This document shows positions 24,882 to 33,708 of a DNA stretch of 64,000 bases, piece after piece. Numbering within the stretch: position 1 is the first letter of the stretch; the number at the start of each line of letters is the position of its first letter. The translations under genes and the position numbers were made by a program. Below the pieces are notes generated by a model. That model worked only from the letters and a program-made list of their open reading frames with translations, was not told where the DNA came from and made no database searches. The stretch is from Micromonospora sp. CB01531 (lineage in GTDB: Bacteria; Actinomycetota; Actinomycetes; Mycobacteriales; Micromonosporaceae): the NCBI RefSeq assembly GCF_001905095.1, contig NZ_LWLS01000072.1, forward strand, positions 62,001-126,000, in the 5' to 3' direction.

Positions 24882-25678
24882 CATCGCATCGCATCCGCGC
24901 CCTGCTGACCGCACTGGCGGTGTCGGCCCTGGTCGCTGCAACTGGCTGCGGCGGCAACGACACGACGGGCGCGCAGACTGGCGCGAGCGCCACCGCGGGC
25001 GCCACCGGCACGGTCAACGTGTTCGCCGCGGCGTCCCTGACCGAGACGTTCACCAAACTCGGGAAGGACTTCGAGGCCGCGCACCCCGGCACCAGGGTGA
25101 AGTTCAACTTCGCCGGCAGTTCCGCGCTCGCAACGCAGATCAACCAGGGCGCCCCGGCGGACGTGTTCGCGTCCGCCGCCCCGAAGAACATGGCGACGGT
25201 GACCGACGCCGGCAACGCCGACGGCGCCCCGACCACGTTCGTGAAGAATCAGCTCGTCATCGCCGTGCCGAAGGGCAACCCGAACGGCGTCAAGGACTTG
25301 GCCGACCTGACCAGGCCCGGGGTGAAGGTCGCCCTGTGCGCCGAGCAGGTCCCCTGCGGGGCCGCAGCGAAGAAAGCGCTCGACACCGGCGGGGTCGAGC
25401 TGACCCCGGTGACCCTGGAGCAGGACGTCAAGGCCGCGTTGTCGAAGGTGAAGCTCGGCGAGGTCGACGCCGCCCTGGTGTACCGCACCGACGCCAAGGC
25501 CGCCGCGGCCGACGTCGAGGGTATCGAGTTCCCCGAGTCGGCGGGAGCGGTCAACGACTACCCGATCGTCGCGCTGAAGGGGGCCAGGAACGCGGCCGGC
25601 GCGAAGGCGTTCGTCGCCTACGTGCTGTCCGACCGGGGGAAGGCGGTGCTGACCGAGGCCGGTTTCCAGGTCCCGTGA
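24878..25678 (+). CDS. modA: Molybdate ABC transporter substrate-binding lipoprotein
   Basis: 266-residue periplasm-side binding protein. The lipobox VAATGCGG anchors it to the membrane. The core shows VNVFAAASLTETFTKL, FNFAGSSALATQINQGAPADVFASA, the hinge region and the C-terminal Tyr/Asp ligand region VDAALVYRTDAKAA, all standard for ModA; the two Ser positions of ASL and GSS supply oxyanion contacts. It starts with GTG overlapping the regulator gene and overlaps modB by GTGA. Tungstate specificity cannot be excluded. Confidence 0.95.
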   Translation: MTSHRIRALLTALAVSALVAATGCGGNDTTGAQTGASATAGATGTVNVFAAASLTETFTKLGKDFEAAHPGTRVKFNFAGSSALATQINQGAPADVFASAAPKNMATVTDAGNADGAPTTFVKNQLVIAVPKGNPNGVKDLADLTRPGVKVALCAEQVPCGAAAKKALDTGGVELTPVTLEQDVKAALSKVKLGEVDAALVYRTDAKAAAADVEGIEFPESAGAVNDYPIVALKGARNAAGAKAFVAYVLSDRGKAVLTEAGFQVP

Positions 25679-26520
25679 CCGACACCGACGCCGTCGTGGC
25701 GGGCCGGCCCGAGGGCACGCCGTCCCGTCGCGGCACCCCAGGCCGGCAGGTGCCCGCCGCACTGCTGCTGCCGGCCGTACTCGGGCTGATGTTCCTTGTG
25801 CTCCCGCTTGCTGGGCTGCTGATCCGGGCGCCGTGGGCAACGCTGCCGCAGCGGCTGGCCACACCCGGCGTGCTCACGGCGCTGCGGCTGTCCCTGCAGT
25901 GCGCCACCCTGGCGACGCTGCTGTGCCTCGCCCTCGGCGTCCCGCTCGCGTGGCTCCTCGCCCGGGTCGATTTCCCCGGCCGGCGGCTGGTCCGTGCGCT
26001 GGTCACCGTCCCGCTGGTGCTGCCGCCGGTCGTCGGTGGGGTGGCGCTGCTGCTGGTCTTCGGCCGCCGCGGCCTACTCGGCGGCTGGCTCGACAGCACG
26101 TTCGGCATCACGCTGCCGTTCACCACGACCGGTGTTGTGCTGGCCGAGGCATTCGTGGCGATGCCGTTCCTGATCATCGCCGTCGAGGGCGCGTTGCGCG
26201 GGGCCGACCGCCGGTACGAGGAGGCCGCCGCGACGCTCGGCGCCGGCCGGTGGACGACGTTCACCCACGTGACGCTGCCGCTGGTCGGGCCCGGGATCGC
26301 CGCCGGGGCCGTGCTCTGCTGGGCCCGCGCACTGGGTGAATTCGGTGCGACCATCACCTTCGCCGGCAACTATCCCGGCACCACGCAGACCATGCCACTG
26401 GCCGTGTACCTGGCCCTGGAGACCGACCTGGACGCCGCCATCGTGCTCAGCCTCATCCTGCTCACCGTTTCCGTGGCCATCCTCGCCGGGCTGCGCGACC
26501 GCTGGATCAGCAGCACATGA
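25675..26520 (+). CDS. modB: Molybdate ABC transporter permease
   Basis: 281-residue permease with six membrane spans. The ABC-coupling EAA loop reads EEAAATLGAGRWTTFTHVTLPLVGPGI, followed by ARALGEFGATITFAGN, which is diagnostic of ModB/CysT-type permeases. The GTG at 25675 overlaps the modA stop; the longer frame to the left lies inside modA. The gene ends in an ATGA overlap with modC. The N-terminal 20 residues are polar and cytoplasmic. Confidence 0.95.
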   Translation: MTDTDAVVAGRPEGTPSRRGTPGRQVPAALLLPAVLGLMFLVLPLAGLLIRAPWATLPQRLATPGVLTALRLSLQCATLATLLCLALGVPLAWLLARVDFPGRRLVRALVTVPLVLPPVVGGVALLLVFGRRGLLGGWLDSTFGITLPFTTTGVVLAEAFVAMPFLIIAVEGALRGADRRYEEAAATLGAGRWTTFTHVTLPLVGPGIAAGAVLCWARALGEFGATITFAGNYPGTTQTMPLAVYLALETDLDAAIVLSLILLTVSVAILAGLRDRWISST

Positions 26521-27620
26521 CCGCCGTTCCCGAACCCGTCACGGCGGCCCGGAAGCCGTTCAACGGACCGATGCTCGACGCGCACCTGGTCGTCGACCGG
26601 GGCACGTTCCGCCTCGAGGTCGCGCTGCGCATCGCCGCCGGGGAGGTCGTGGCGCTGCTCGGCCCCAACGGCGCCGGCAAGACGACCGCCCTGCGCGCCC
26701 TCGCCGGCCTGCAACCGCTCACCGACGGCCACCTGGCGCTCGCCGGCGGCGACCTCGACCGCCCCGAGCGCCGGGTGTGGACGCCGCCCGAGGACCGCCC
26801 GATCGGCGTGGTGTTCCAGGACTACCTGCTCTTCCCGCACCTGACCGCCGTGGACAACGTCGCGTTCGGACTCCGCCGACGCGGCTTGGATCGCCGTGCG
26901 GCGCGTGCCCGGGCCGAGACGTGGCTGGCCCGGGTCGGGCTTGCCGACCACGGCCGCCGCAAACCCCGGCAGCTGTCCGGCGGGCAGGCGCAGCGGGTTG
27001 CGCTCGCCCGCGCCCTCGCCGTCGACCCGACCCTGCTGCTGCTCGACGAGCCCCTCGCCGCGCTCGACGCCCGTACCCGCCTGGACACCCGCGCCGAGCT
27101 GCACCGCCACCTCACCGCCCACCCCGGAGCGACGCTGCTGGTCACCCACGACCCGCTCGACGCGCTCGTGCTTGCCGACCGGCTGGTCATCGTCGAGGAC
27201 GGCCGGGTCGTGCAGGAGGGCGACGCCGCTACGGTCACCGCGCGGCCCCGCACCGACTACGTCGCCCGCCTGGTCGGGCTCAACCTGTACCGCGGACGGG
27301 CCGACGGCCACGCCGTTCACCTCGCCGACACGTTCACGCTCGCCTGTGCCGACCGGCTCGACGGCGACGCCTTCGTGGTCTTCCCGCCCACGGCCGTCGC
27401 GTTGCACCCCCAGCGGCCCGACGGGAGCGCCCGCAACACCTGGCCGGCCACGATCACCGGGATCCAGCGCCACGGCGACAACCTGCGCGTCCAACTCGCC
27501 GGACCGATCACGGCCGCCGCGGACGTCACCCCGGCCGCCGCCGCCCACCTGCAGCTCACGCCGGGCCAGCAGGTGTGGGCCGCGGTCAAGGCCACCGAAA
27601 CCCAGGCGTACCCGGCCTGA
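26517..27620 (+). CDS. modC: Molybdate ABC transporter ATP-binding protein
   Basis: 367-residue ATPase. Walker A LLGPNGAGKTTALRAL, Q-loop VFQDYLLFPH, signature LSGGQAQRVALARALA, Walker B LLLLDEPLAALDA and switch VTHDPLD are intact; a TOBE domain ends the protein (NTWPATITGIQRHGDNLRVQL), allowing feedback by molybdate. It is the last gene of the regulator-modABC unit. No clear terminator follows in the about 200 bp before the next gene. Confidence 0.95.
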   Translation: MTAVPEPVTAARKPFNGPMLDAHLVVDRGTFRLEVALRIAAGEVVALLGPNGAGKTTALRALAGLQPLTDGHLALAGGDLDRPERRVWTPPEDRPIGVVFQDYLLFPHLTAVDNVAFGLRRRGLDRRAARARAETWLARVGLADHGRRKPRQLSGGQAQRVALARALAVDPTLLLLDEPLAALDARTRLDTRAELHRHLTAHPGATLLVTHDPLDALVLADRLVIVEDGRVVQEGDAATVTARPRTDYVARLVGLNLYRGRADGHAVHLADTFTLACADRLDGDAFVVFPPTAVALHPQRPDGSARNTWPATITGIQRHGDNLRVQLAGPITAAADVTPAAAAHLQLTPGQQVWAAVKATETQAYPA

Positions 27621-27740
27621 CCTGTCCAACAGCGGACACTCGTGACCGCCGCCCCGGCAGCGGTAGGTCATGCCCCGCACCTGGGGCTATGGCAGGCCGC
27701 CCGGTCAAAGGTCCTTGACGGCGCCGCTACCCATACGTTA

Positions 27741-27761
27741 GAGCTGTAAATATTTCAACTC
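27741..27761. promoter_or_regulatory. AT-rich imperfect palindrome upstream of the GH30 gene
   Basis: A 21-bp element reading GAGCTG-TAAATATTT-CAACTC, with seven of ten base pairs symmetric, stands out in GC-rich DNA about 87 bp before the glycosidase start. TTGACG at 27713-27718 upstream could be the -35. Operators of LacI-type sugar regulators often look like this, but no such regulator gene is adjacent. Confidence 0.4.
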
Positions 27762-27847
27762 TTGGATGAAGTGGCGAATCCTCGCGCCGTGCGTGGAAAG
27801 GTTCCGGTTCCGGGCGCTGCCGAGACATGCGACGAAGGGATCACGAG

Positions 27848-30076
27848 GTGTCACGAAGAGGACTAGGCGTCGGCTTGGTCACTGCACTGTCCCTACTCGC
27901 GCTGTGTCCGGCCGAGGCGTCCGTCGCCGCGGGCGTGCCGGCAGGGGTGTCCGTGTATCTCACCGACCTCGGCACCAACACCTACCTGTCCCGCCAATCC
28001 AGCGTGGCGTGGCATGGCGGGCGGGCCCCGGACGGACCGACGATCACCGTCGACAGCCAGCGGCGGTATCAGGAGATCACCGGCTTCGGGGCGTCGTTCA
28101 CCGACTCCGCCGCCTGGCTCGTCGGCACCCGCCTCGACAACGAGCAGCGCGACGCGGTGATGCGCGACCTGTTCAGCGGCCAGGGCATCGGCTTGAGCTT
28201 CCTGCGCCAGCCGATGGGCTCCAGTGACTTCGCGGTGAACGGGAACTACTCGTACGACGACATGCCACCCGGCCAGACCGATCCGGCACTTGCGCATTTC
28301 TCCATCGACCACGATCGGGCATACATCATCCCGCTGCTCAAGCGGGCCCGGCAGCTCAACCCGAAGCTGACTGTGATGGCGTCGCCATGGAGCCCGCCAG
28401 GCTGGATGAAGACCAGCGACTCGATGATCGGTGGGACGCTCAAGCCGGACGCCTATCAGCCGCTGGCCGACTACTTCGCGAAGTTCCTCGAAGCGTACGG
28501 GGAGGCGGGGGTTCCGGTCCGCTACATCACCCCGCAGAACGAGCCGCTCTACGTACCCTCGGGATATCCGGGTATGTCGCTCAGCGCGGAGCAGCAGAAC
28601 AACCTGATCAAGAACTACCTCGGCCCGACACTACGGGACCGCGATCTGCGCACACAGATCCTTGGTTACGACCACAACTGGGATGTCGTCAGCTATCCGG
28701 AAACCATGTACGCCGACCCGGCCACGACCGGGTTCGTCGCCGGCACGGCGTGGCACTGCTACGGCGGTGACGTGCGGGCTCAGGCCGTGTCGCACAACGA
28801 CTATCCCAACAAGCCGGCATGGCACACGGAGTGTTCGGGCGGCACGTGGGAGGGCGACGAGCAGGCCGGTTTCGCCGGAGCGCTGGGCCTGGTGATCAAC
28901 AGCACCCGTGACTGGGCAAGGGGTGTCATCCGCTGGAACATGGCCCTGGATCAGAACAACGGACCGACCAACGGCGGTTGCCTGACCTGCCGCGGCGTGG
29001 TGACGGTCGCGCAGGACACGGCCGGCCACTGGTCGTACGCCAAGACGGTCGACTACTGGGCCCTCGGTCACGCCAGCAAGTTCGTGCGTCCGGGCGCCCG
29101 CCGGGTCGCGTCCAACTCCTTTGGGGCCGGTGACGTGCAGGACGTCGCCTTCGTCAACCCGGACGGCTCCACGGCGCTGGTCGCGTTCAACTCCGCGAAC
29201 AGCCGAAAGACTTTCCGCGTGCAGTGGGGCAACAAGTGGTTCACCTACAGCCTTGCCGGCGGGGCGGCAGCCACGTTCACCTGGACCGGTACTCAGCCTG
29301 GCCCGGTGGACCCGGCCGCGATCGGCTCGGTCGACATCCCGCTCGAGAACCCGGACGGGACGCGAGCGTTGATCAGCTACGACTCCGGGATGCTGGCTCA
29401 CCAGGCTCAGGTGCGGGTCGGCAACCAGTGGCTCGGCTACACGCTTCCCGCCGGAGCGTCGCTCACCGCTTCGACGACTGCGGTGCCTTTGTCCCGGGGC
29501 GCCTGGACGGTGTCCGCGTCAGCGAGCAATGCCACCGAACCAGCTGGTAATGCGATCGACGGCGACCCGGCAACGCGGTGGAGCACCGGCCGCGGCATGC
29601 AGCTCGGCGACTGGTTCCAGGTCGACCTCGGCTCGGCGCAGACGTTCAACCAGGTCGTCCTGGACACGACCGGCAGCAGCGGCGACTCCCCCCGGGGGTA
29701 CGAACTCTTCGTGTCCAACGACGGCACGAACTGGGGCCAGCCGATCGCGACCGGACCGGGCAGCCCGGTGAACAAGATCCTCATTCCACAGGTCACGGGC
29801 CGCTACATCCGGGTGGTGAACCAGGGTGATGCCGGCAACTGGTGGTCGATCCACGAGCTGAACGTGCTCGGGCCAACCGGTTCGGCGAGCGTGGCGGCAG
29901 GCTCGGACAGTGGCGTTCAGCGCAAGACGGCCGTGCTGCCCGACGGCACGCAGCTTCTCGTCGTGTACAACGCGCGCCGCTCGGTCGCCACCTTCGACGT
30001 GCCGTGGGGAGACACGACCTACGCCTACCGCCTGCCGGCCAGCGCCGCCGCGATCTTCACGACGCGCCGAGGCTGA
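27848..30076 (+). CDS. Secreted GH30 glycoside hydrolase with CBM32 (F5/8-C) domain
   Basis: About 742-residue exported enzyme of the glucosylceramidase/beta-1,6-glucanase family. After a signal peptide come the GH30 (beta/alpha)8 hallmarks: ITGFGASFTDSAAW, SFLRQPMGSSDF, ASPWSPPGWMKT, acid/base Glu in ITPQNEPLY (about residue 232) and nucleophile Glu in AWHTECSGGTW (about residue 328). A beta-domain and then a discoidin-like module (SASNATEPAGNAIDGDPATRWSTG, about 555-695) follow. GTG 27848 has GAAGGGA seven bases upstream; an ATG at 27827 without such a site is the alternative. Substrate could be glucosylceramide, beta-1,6-glucan or a related glycan. Confidence 0.92.
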   Translation: MSRRGLGVGLVTALSLLALCPAEASVAAGVPAGVSVYLTDLGTNTYLSRQSSVAWHGGRAPDGPTITVDSQRRYQEITGFGASFTDSAAWLVGTRLDNEQRDAVMRDLFSGQGIGLSFLRQPMGSSDFAVNGNYSYDDMPPGQTDPALAHFSIDHDRAYIIPLLKRARQLNPKLTVMASPWSPPGWMKTSDSMIGGTLKPDAYQPLADYFAKFLEAYGEAGVPVRYITPQNEPLYVPSGYPGMSLSAEQQNNLIKNYLGPTLRDRDLRTQILGYDHNWDVVSYPETMYADPATTGFVAGTAWHCYGGDVRAQAVSHNDYPNKPAWHTECSGGTWEGDEQAGFAGALGLVINSTRDWARGVIRWNMALDQNNGPTNGGCLTCRGVVTVAQDTAGHWSYAKTVDYWALGHASKFVRPGARRVASNSFGAGDVQDVAFVNPDGSTALVAFNSANSRKTFRVQWGNKWFTYSLAGGAAATFTWTGTQPGPVDPAAIGSVDIPLENPDGTRALISYDSGMLAHQAQVRVGNQWLGYTLPAGASLTASTTAVPLSRGAWTVSASASNATEPAGNAIDGDPATRWSTGRGMQLGDWFQVDLGSAQTFNQVVLDTTGSSGDSPRGYELFVSNDGTNWGQPIATGPGSPVNKILIPQVTGRYIRVVNQGDAGNWWSIHELNVLGPTGSASVAAGSDSGVQRKTAVLPDGTQLLVVYNARRSVATFDVPWGDTTYAYRLPASAAAIFTTRRG

Positions 30077-30083
30077 TCAGTTG

Positions 30084-30120
30084 GCGCTGTGCCGGCCGGC
30101 GCATCCCTGGCCGGCACAGC
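30084..30120 (+). terminator. Terminator of the GH30 gene
   Basis: Perfect 13-bp stem CGCTGTGCCGGCC (30084-30096) with GGCCGGCACAGCG (30108-30120) around an 11-base loop, 8 bp after the stop codon. Confidence 0.88.
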
Positions 30121-30205
30121 GAAGCGGCACTTCGGGTGATGCAGCAGGTCTCGGAACCGGGCCCGGATCGGCGCGGCGGCACCGACGCGGATCTGGTACA
30201 TCACC

Positions 30206-30252
<47 letters not shown>

Positions 30253-30524
30253 CGACGCCTCTGCACGCTCCGCCGCGTCGGTCTCACCGACGGGCTCGAC
30301 CCGATCGGACCGCGATCCAGCCGCACAGCAGAGCGGTCAGTCCGCGGCGACGACCGGGAGGGAGCCGGAACCACCCGGCCGCCGTCAACCGGTACCCGGC
30401 AGCGAGCCCCTCAACGGACCCGACGAGCACGGCAGCCAGTGGGACAACGGGTTCGGTAGGAACGCTCTCCTGCACGACATGAGCGTGGGAGAGTCGGCGC
30501 AGAGCCTCACCCGAAGGAGGAGGG

Positions 30525-32156
30525 GTGCCGAGCCGTTGGCGCTTGTTGGCACTGCTCGGGGTCGCCGCCATCTTACCGCTGGCCGAGTCCCTCGTGCTTG
30601 TGTTGATCGGGTTCCGGCAGGCGGAGGGACTGATCGGGCAGAGTTCGGCGGTCTGGCCGTACGACTCCTACCACGATATGCGCTGGCTGCTGGTCTACCA
30701 CAATTCCTGGTGGGTGTTCGGGCTCGGCCTGGTGGGGGCGATCGTGCTGCGCGGGGCGTTGTCCGCGGTGCTGGTCGGCCTGTCCTGGCCGGCCGGGAAG
30801 CGCCGACCGTTACGGCGGGCCCTGCTGCTGCGCAATCTCGGCGTGGCGGGGTTGACGGCCGCCATCGTCGCGCCGTTCGCTGCGCTTGCGGTGGCCGCGT
30901 CGGTGGTGTCCCTGTCCTGGGTTCTGTTCGTCTCGCTGATCCCCATGGTGATATTGGCCCCGTTCCTGCAGCGGATGTCGGTGGGTGCGGGCTGGTGGCG
31001 TGGCCTGCCGACGATGGAGCTTTTCGGCTGGTCGTCGCTGAACTTCGTGGTCATCACCGTGGCAGGCGGCCTGGTGTGGAGCGCGGCCGAGGCGTGGACG
31101 CCGGTCGTCGCCGTGGCCGTCGGGATGGTCAACGGCCTGCTGTGGAACCGGACCGTGCGGGCGGCCGTGCTGCCCTCCCACGTGCGGTTGCGGCAGGTGC
31201 CGGTGGTACCGATCGTCGTGGTGCTGGTGCTGGCCATCCCGCTGGTGGCGCAGGCGCTCACTCAGCGCCACCCCGAGACGACCAGCTTCTCGCCGCCGAT
31301 CTTCAACCGGCCGCTACCCCAGCGGGTGCCCTACGCGGTGATCCTGCTGGCCGGACACAATTCCGCGTACGACGGCCGGCCCGCCGCGGATCCGAACGTG
31401 GAGCGGTTCTCGTATGACGGCCTGGACTCGGGTGGCCGTCCGCTGCCATACCGCTCGACCGCCACCCACCGGTCCTTGGAGTCCAGCGCGCAGTTGCTCG
31501 CCGCGCAGGTCGAGGCGGTACACCGGCGCACCGGTCGGCCGATCGCTCTGGTCGGGGAGAGCGAAGGCGCGATGGTGGCCCGCACCTACCTACGAAACCC
31601 GAAGCCACCAGTGGCGGCGCTGGTGATGCTCAGCCCGCTGGTCCGCACCGGCCGCGCGTACTACCCGCCACCGACCGCCGACTCCGGCTACGGCGTGGCC
31701 ACCGGCTGGCTGCTACGGGCCATGTACGCACTGGCGAGCGTGGGCTCCGCAACCGACGACCACCCGGATGAGCCGTTCATCCGCTCGCTGCTGGAAGACG
31801 GACCCTTCTACCGCTTCCAGACCATGTGCCCGATTCCAGGCGTCCGGGTGATCGCCTTCCTGCCCACGGTCAGCGCTGCCGAGGCGCCACCGGGTCTGTA
31901 CACCAGGATCCCGGTGGTCGAGTTGCCGTCCCTGCACGTGGAGTTGCTCGGCCAGGGGATGGTCGATGAACAGCTGATCGACTTTCTCGCCGGAAAGAAC
32001 ATGAGCCACGTCCGCAGCGAGTACGTCCTGATACAGGCGCTGGCGGCAGCCTGGCAAGCACCCCTCCTGACGGTGGACGCGAACCCCGTATGGCGGCCCA
32101 AAGCGCCGCCCGGGCCATCGTTCTCGCCGGTCCGGATCTGCGGTCCGGTCCGGTGA
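30525..32156 (+). CDS. Polytopic membrane protein with C-terminal alpha/beta-hydrolase domain
   Basis: 543-residue protein. Residues about 1-245 contain seven or so hydrophobic segments (for example WWVFGLGLVGAIVLRGALSAVLVGL). The outer C-terminal half is an alpha/beta hydrolase: PYAVILLAGHNSAYDG, nucleophile elbow ALVGESEGAMVA (G-E-S-E-G), and a late His in ELPSLHVELL. A GTG at 30525 behind AAGGAGG is a clear start. The architecture suggests an extracytoplasmic lipase or esterase tethered by its own membrane domain. I know no characterised homologue; the function stays open. A strong terminator follows. Confidence 0.8.
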   Translation: MPSRWRLLALLGVAAILPLAESLVLVLIGFRQAEGLIGQSSAVWPYDSYHDMRWLLVYHNSWWVFGLGLVGAIVLRGALSAVLVGLSWPAGKRRPLRRALLLRNLGVAGLTAAIVAPFAALAVAASVVSLSWVLFVSLIPMVILAPFLQRMSVGAGWWRGLPTMELFGWSSLNFVVITVAGGLVWSAAEAWTPVVAVAVGMVNGLLWNRTVRAAVLPSHVRLRQVPVVPIVVVLVLAIPLVAQALTQRHPETTSFSPPIFNRPLPQRVPYAVILLAGHNSAYDGRPAADPNVERFSYDGLDSGGRPLPYRSTATHRSLESSAQLLAAQVEAVHRRTGRPIALVGESEGAMVARTYLRNPKPPVAALVMLSPLVRTGRAYYPPPTADSGYGVATGWLLRAMYALASVGSATDDHPDEPFIRSLLEDGPFYRFQTMCPIPGVRVIAFLPTVSAAEAPPGLYTRIPVVELPSLHVELLGQGMVDEQLIDFLAGKNMSHVRSEYVLIQALAAAWQAPLLTVDANPVWRPKAPPGPSFSPVRICGPVR

Positions 32157-32226
32157 CGAACCCGCCCTGGCGTCGGTCAGCTGCGAGCGACGCGGGTGCG
32201 CCTGGGCGTTGTCGCCCTCTTGACGC

Positions 32227-32286
32227 CGCGAGGTCTCCGGTGCCCGGTCCTCGAATCAAGAAGACCGGTGGACCGGAGACGTCGCG
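32227..32286. terminator. Hairpin between convergent membrane-hydrolase and alcohol dehydrogenase genes
   Basis: 15-bp stem with one mismatch: CGCGAGGTCTCCGGT (32227-32241) pairs with ACCGGAGACGTCGCG (32272-32286). It is placed between converging stop codons and is probably bidirectional. Confidence 0.75.
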
Positions 32287-32376
32287 AGATCGGTTCTGGC
32301 ACCGACCAGGGCCGGAGCTGCAACCGGCTTGGTGTTGGCCGGATTGGCCGGGCGGAGCCGGTCTGGCGACCTCGGC

Positions 32377-33417
32377 TCAGCCGAGGGTGGTGGTGTCGAT
32401 GACGAATCGGTAGCGGACGTCGGAGGCGAGGACGCGGTCGTACGCGTCGTTGATCTTGTCCGCCGAGATGAGTTCGACGTCGGCGCCGATGTGGTGCTCG
32501 GCGCAGAAGTCGAGCATCTCCTGGGTCTCGCGGATGCCTCCGATCATCGAGCCGGCGTAGGAGCGGCGAGCGCCGATGAGGGAGAAGACGTTGAGGGTCA
32601 GCGGTTCGGCGGGGGCGCCGACGTTGACGAGGGTGCCGTCGACCGCGAGCAGGCCGAGGTAGGCGTCGACGTCGATGTGCGCGCTGACCGTGTTGATGAT
32701 CAGGTCGAACCGGCCGGCGAGCTGCTGGAAGGTGTCCGGGTCGCTGGTGGCGTGGTAGTGGTCGGCACCCAGGCGGAGCCCGTCTTCCTGCTTCTTCAGC
32801 GACTGGGACAGCACGGTCACCTCGGCGCTCAGGGCGTGGGCGATCTTGACGGCCAGGTGCCCCAGCCCGCCGAGGCCGACGACGGCGACCTTCTTGCCCG
32901 GGCCGGCGCCCCAGCGGCGCAGCGGCGAGTAGGTGGTGATGCCCGCGCACAACAGCGGCGCGGCGGCCGTGAAGTCGATTCCCTCCGGCACCGACACCAC
33001 GAAGTCGGCGTCGACCACGACGTGGGTGGCGTAGCCGCCCTGGGTGATGGTGCCGTCCCGGTCGACACCTCCGTAGGTCGGCACCATGCCGCCCTGGCAG
33101 TACTGCTCTTCGCCGTTGCGGCAGTTGACGCACCCCCGGCAGGCGTTCACCATGCAGCCGACCCCGACCCGGTCCCCGACCTGGTGGCGGGTGACCTCGG
33201 AGCCGACCTCGGTGAGGATGCCGACGATCTCGTGGCCGGGCACCAGCGGGTAGGGCTGGGGTCCCCAGTCACCGCGAACGGTGTGGATGTCGGAGTGGCA
33301 GATGCCCGCGTACCTGATCTCGATGAGCACGTCGTTGGGGCCGACGTCGCGCCGCTCGATGATCGTGGGGGCCAGCGGCTCGGACGGGCTGGGTGCTGCG
33401 TAAGCGTGGACACGCAT
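32377..33417 (-). CDS. Zinc-dependent NAD(P) alcohol dehydrogenase (cinnamyl/YahK type)
   Basis: 346-residue MDR-family dehydrogenase. Catalytic zinc ligands are in AGICHSDIH and PGHEIVG; the structural zinc site is CRGCVNCRNGEEQYC; the Rossmann motif is VVGLGGLGHLAVKIA; and the STTKH-like substrate region is replaced by LSQSLKKQEDGLRLGADHY. This is the YahK/CAD group that reduces aldehydes with NADPH. ATG 33417 follows AGGAGC; the longer frame has no ribosome site. Upstream lies a 19-bp palindrome shared with the next dehydrogenase operon, so it is probably under the neighbouring XRE/MmyB regulator. Confidence 0.92.
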   Translation of the reverse strand: MRVHAYAAPSPSEPLAPTIIERRDVGPNDVLIEIRYAGICHSDIHTVRGDWGPQPYPLVPGHEIVGILTEVGSEVTRHQVGDRVGVGCMVNACRGCVNCRNGEEQYCQGGMVPTYGGVDRDGTITQGGYATHVVVDADFVVSVPEGIDFTAAAPLLCAGITTYSPLRRWGAGPGKKVAVVGLGGLGHLAVKIAHALSAEVTVLSQSLKKQEDGLRLGADHYHATSDPDTFQQLAGRFDLIINTVSAHIDVDAYLGLLAVDGTLVNVGAPAEPLTLNVFSLIGARRSYAGSMIGGIRETQEMLDFCAEHHIGADVELISADKINDAYDRVLASDVRYRFVIDTTTLG

Positions 33418-33581
33418 GATGTTGCTCCTGGTTCTTCGTGGCGAGGTTCGGCCGCGGGGCGGCCGGTTGCCCATGCGGGCACCTGACGCAGGTCGTCAGG
33501 GTGCCGCGTCGCGCAGGATGGCTGCGTTCATCGCCATCCAGGAAACCTCGGCCGCGGTGCGTCGGGGAGTCTCTGCTGAAA

Positions 33582-33600
33582 GGTGTACTGGCAGGGCACC
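33582..33600. promoter_or_regulatory. 19-bp palindromic operator, copy 1
   Basis: GGTGTACTGGCAGGGCACC, symmetric outside the centre at all but two base pairs. The same sequence in reverse orientation is at 34633-34651. About 165 bp upstream of the dehydrogenase start. Confidence 0.6.
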
Positions 33601-33632
33601 CCACGGTGAGCCGGGGGAGGGCAGGTCGGACC

Positions 33633-33690
33633 GTGGACAAATCCGCGAGTTTCTCGCGGCGAGGCAAGATCGCCCGGTACGGGCGGCCAG
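33633..33690 (+). pseudogene. Remnant of a second XRE/MmyB regulator 5' end
   Basis: From GTG 33633 the DNA reads V-D-K and, one frame over, IREFLAARQDRP, matching the start of the intact regulator (MDNRSEVREFLVSRR). About 150 bp of upstream DNA are also shared with the intact gene's promoter region, in opposite orientation. The copy is cut off directly beside the 3' end of the intact regulator, so a duplicated regulator was deleted, leaving its promoter and first codons. Confidence 0.6.
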
Positions 33691-33708
33691 GCAACCAGCG
33701 CCAGAACA

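Noticed and set aside
30284..30571. 95-codon minus-strand ORF before the membrane hydrolase
   Set aside because: Overlaps the start and ribosome site of the well-supported plus-strand gene and has no motif.
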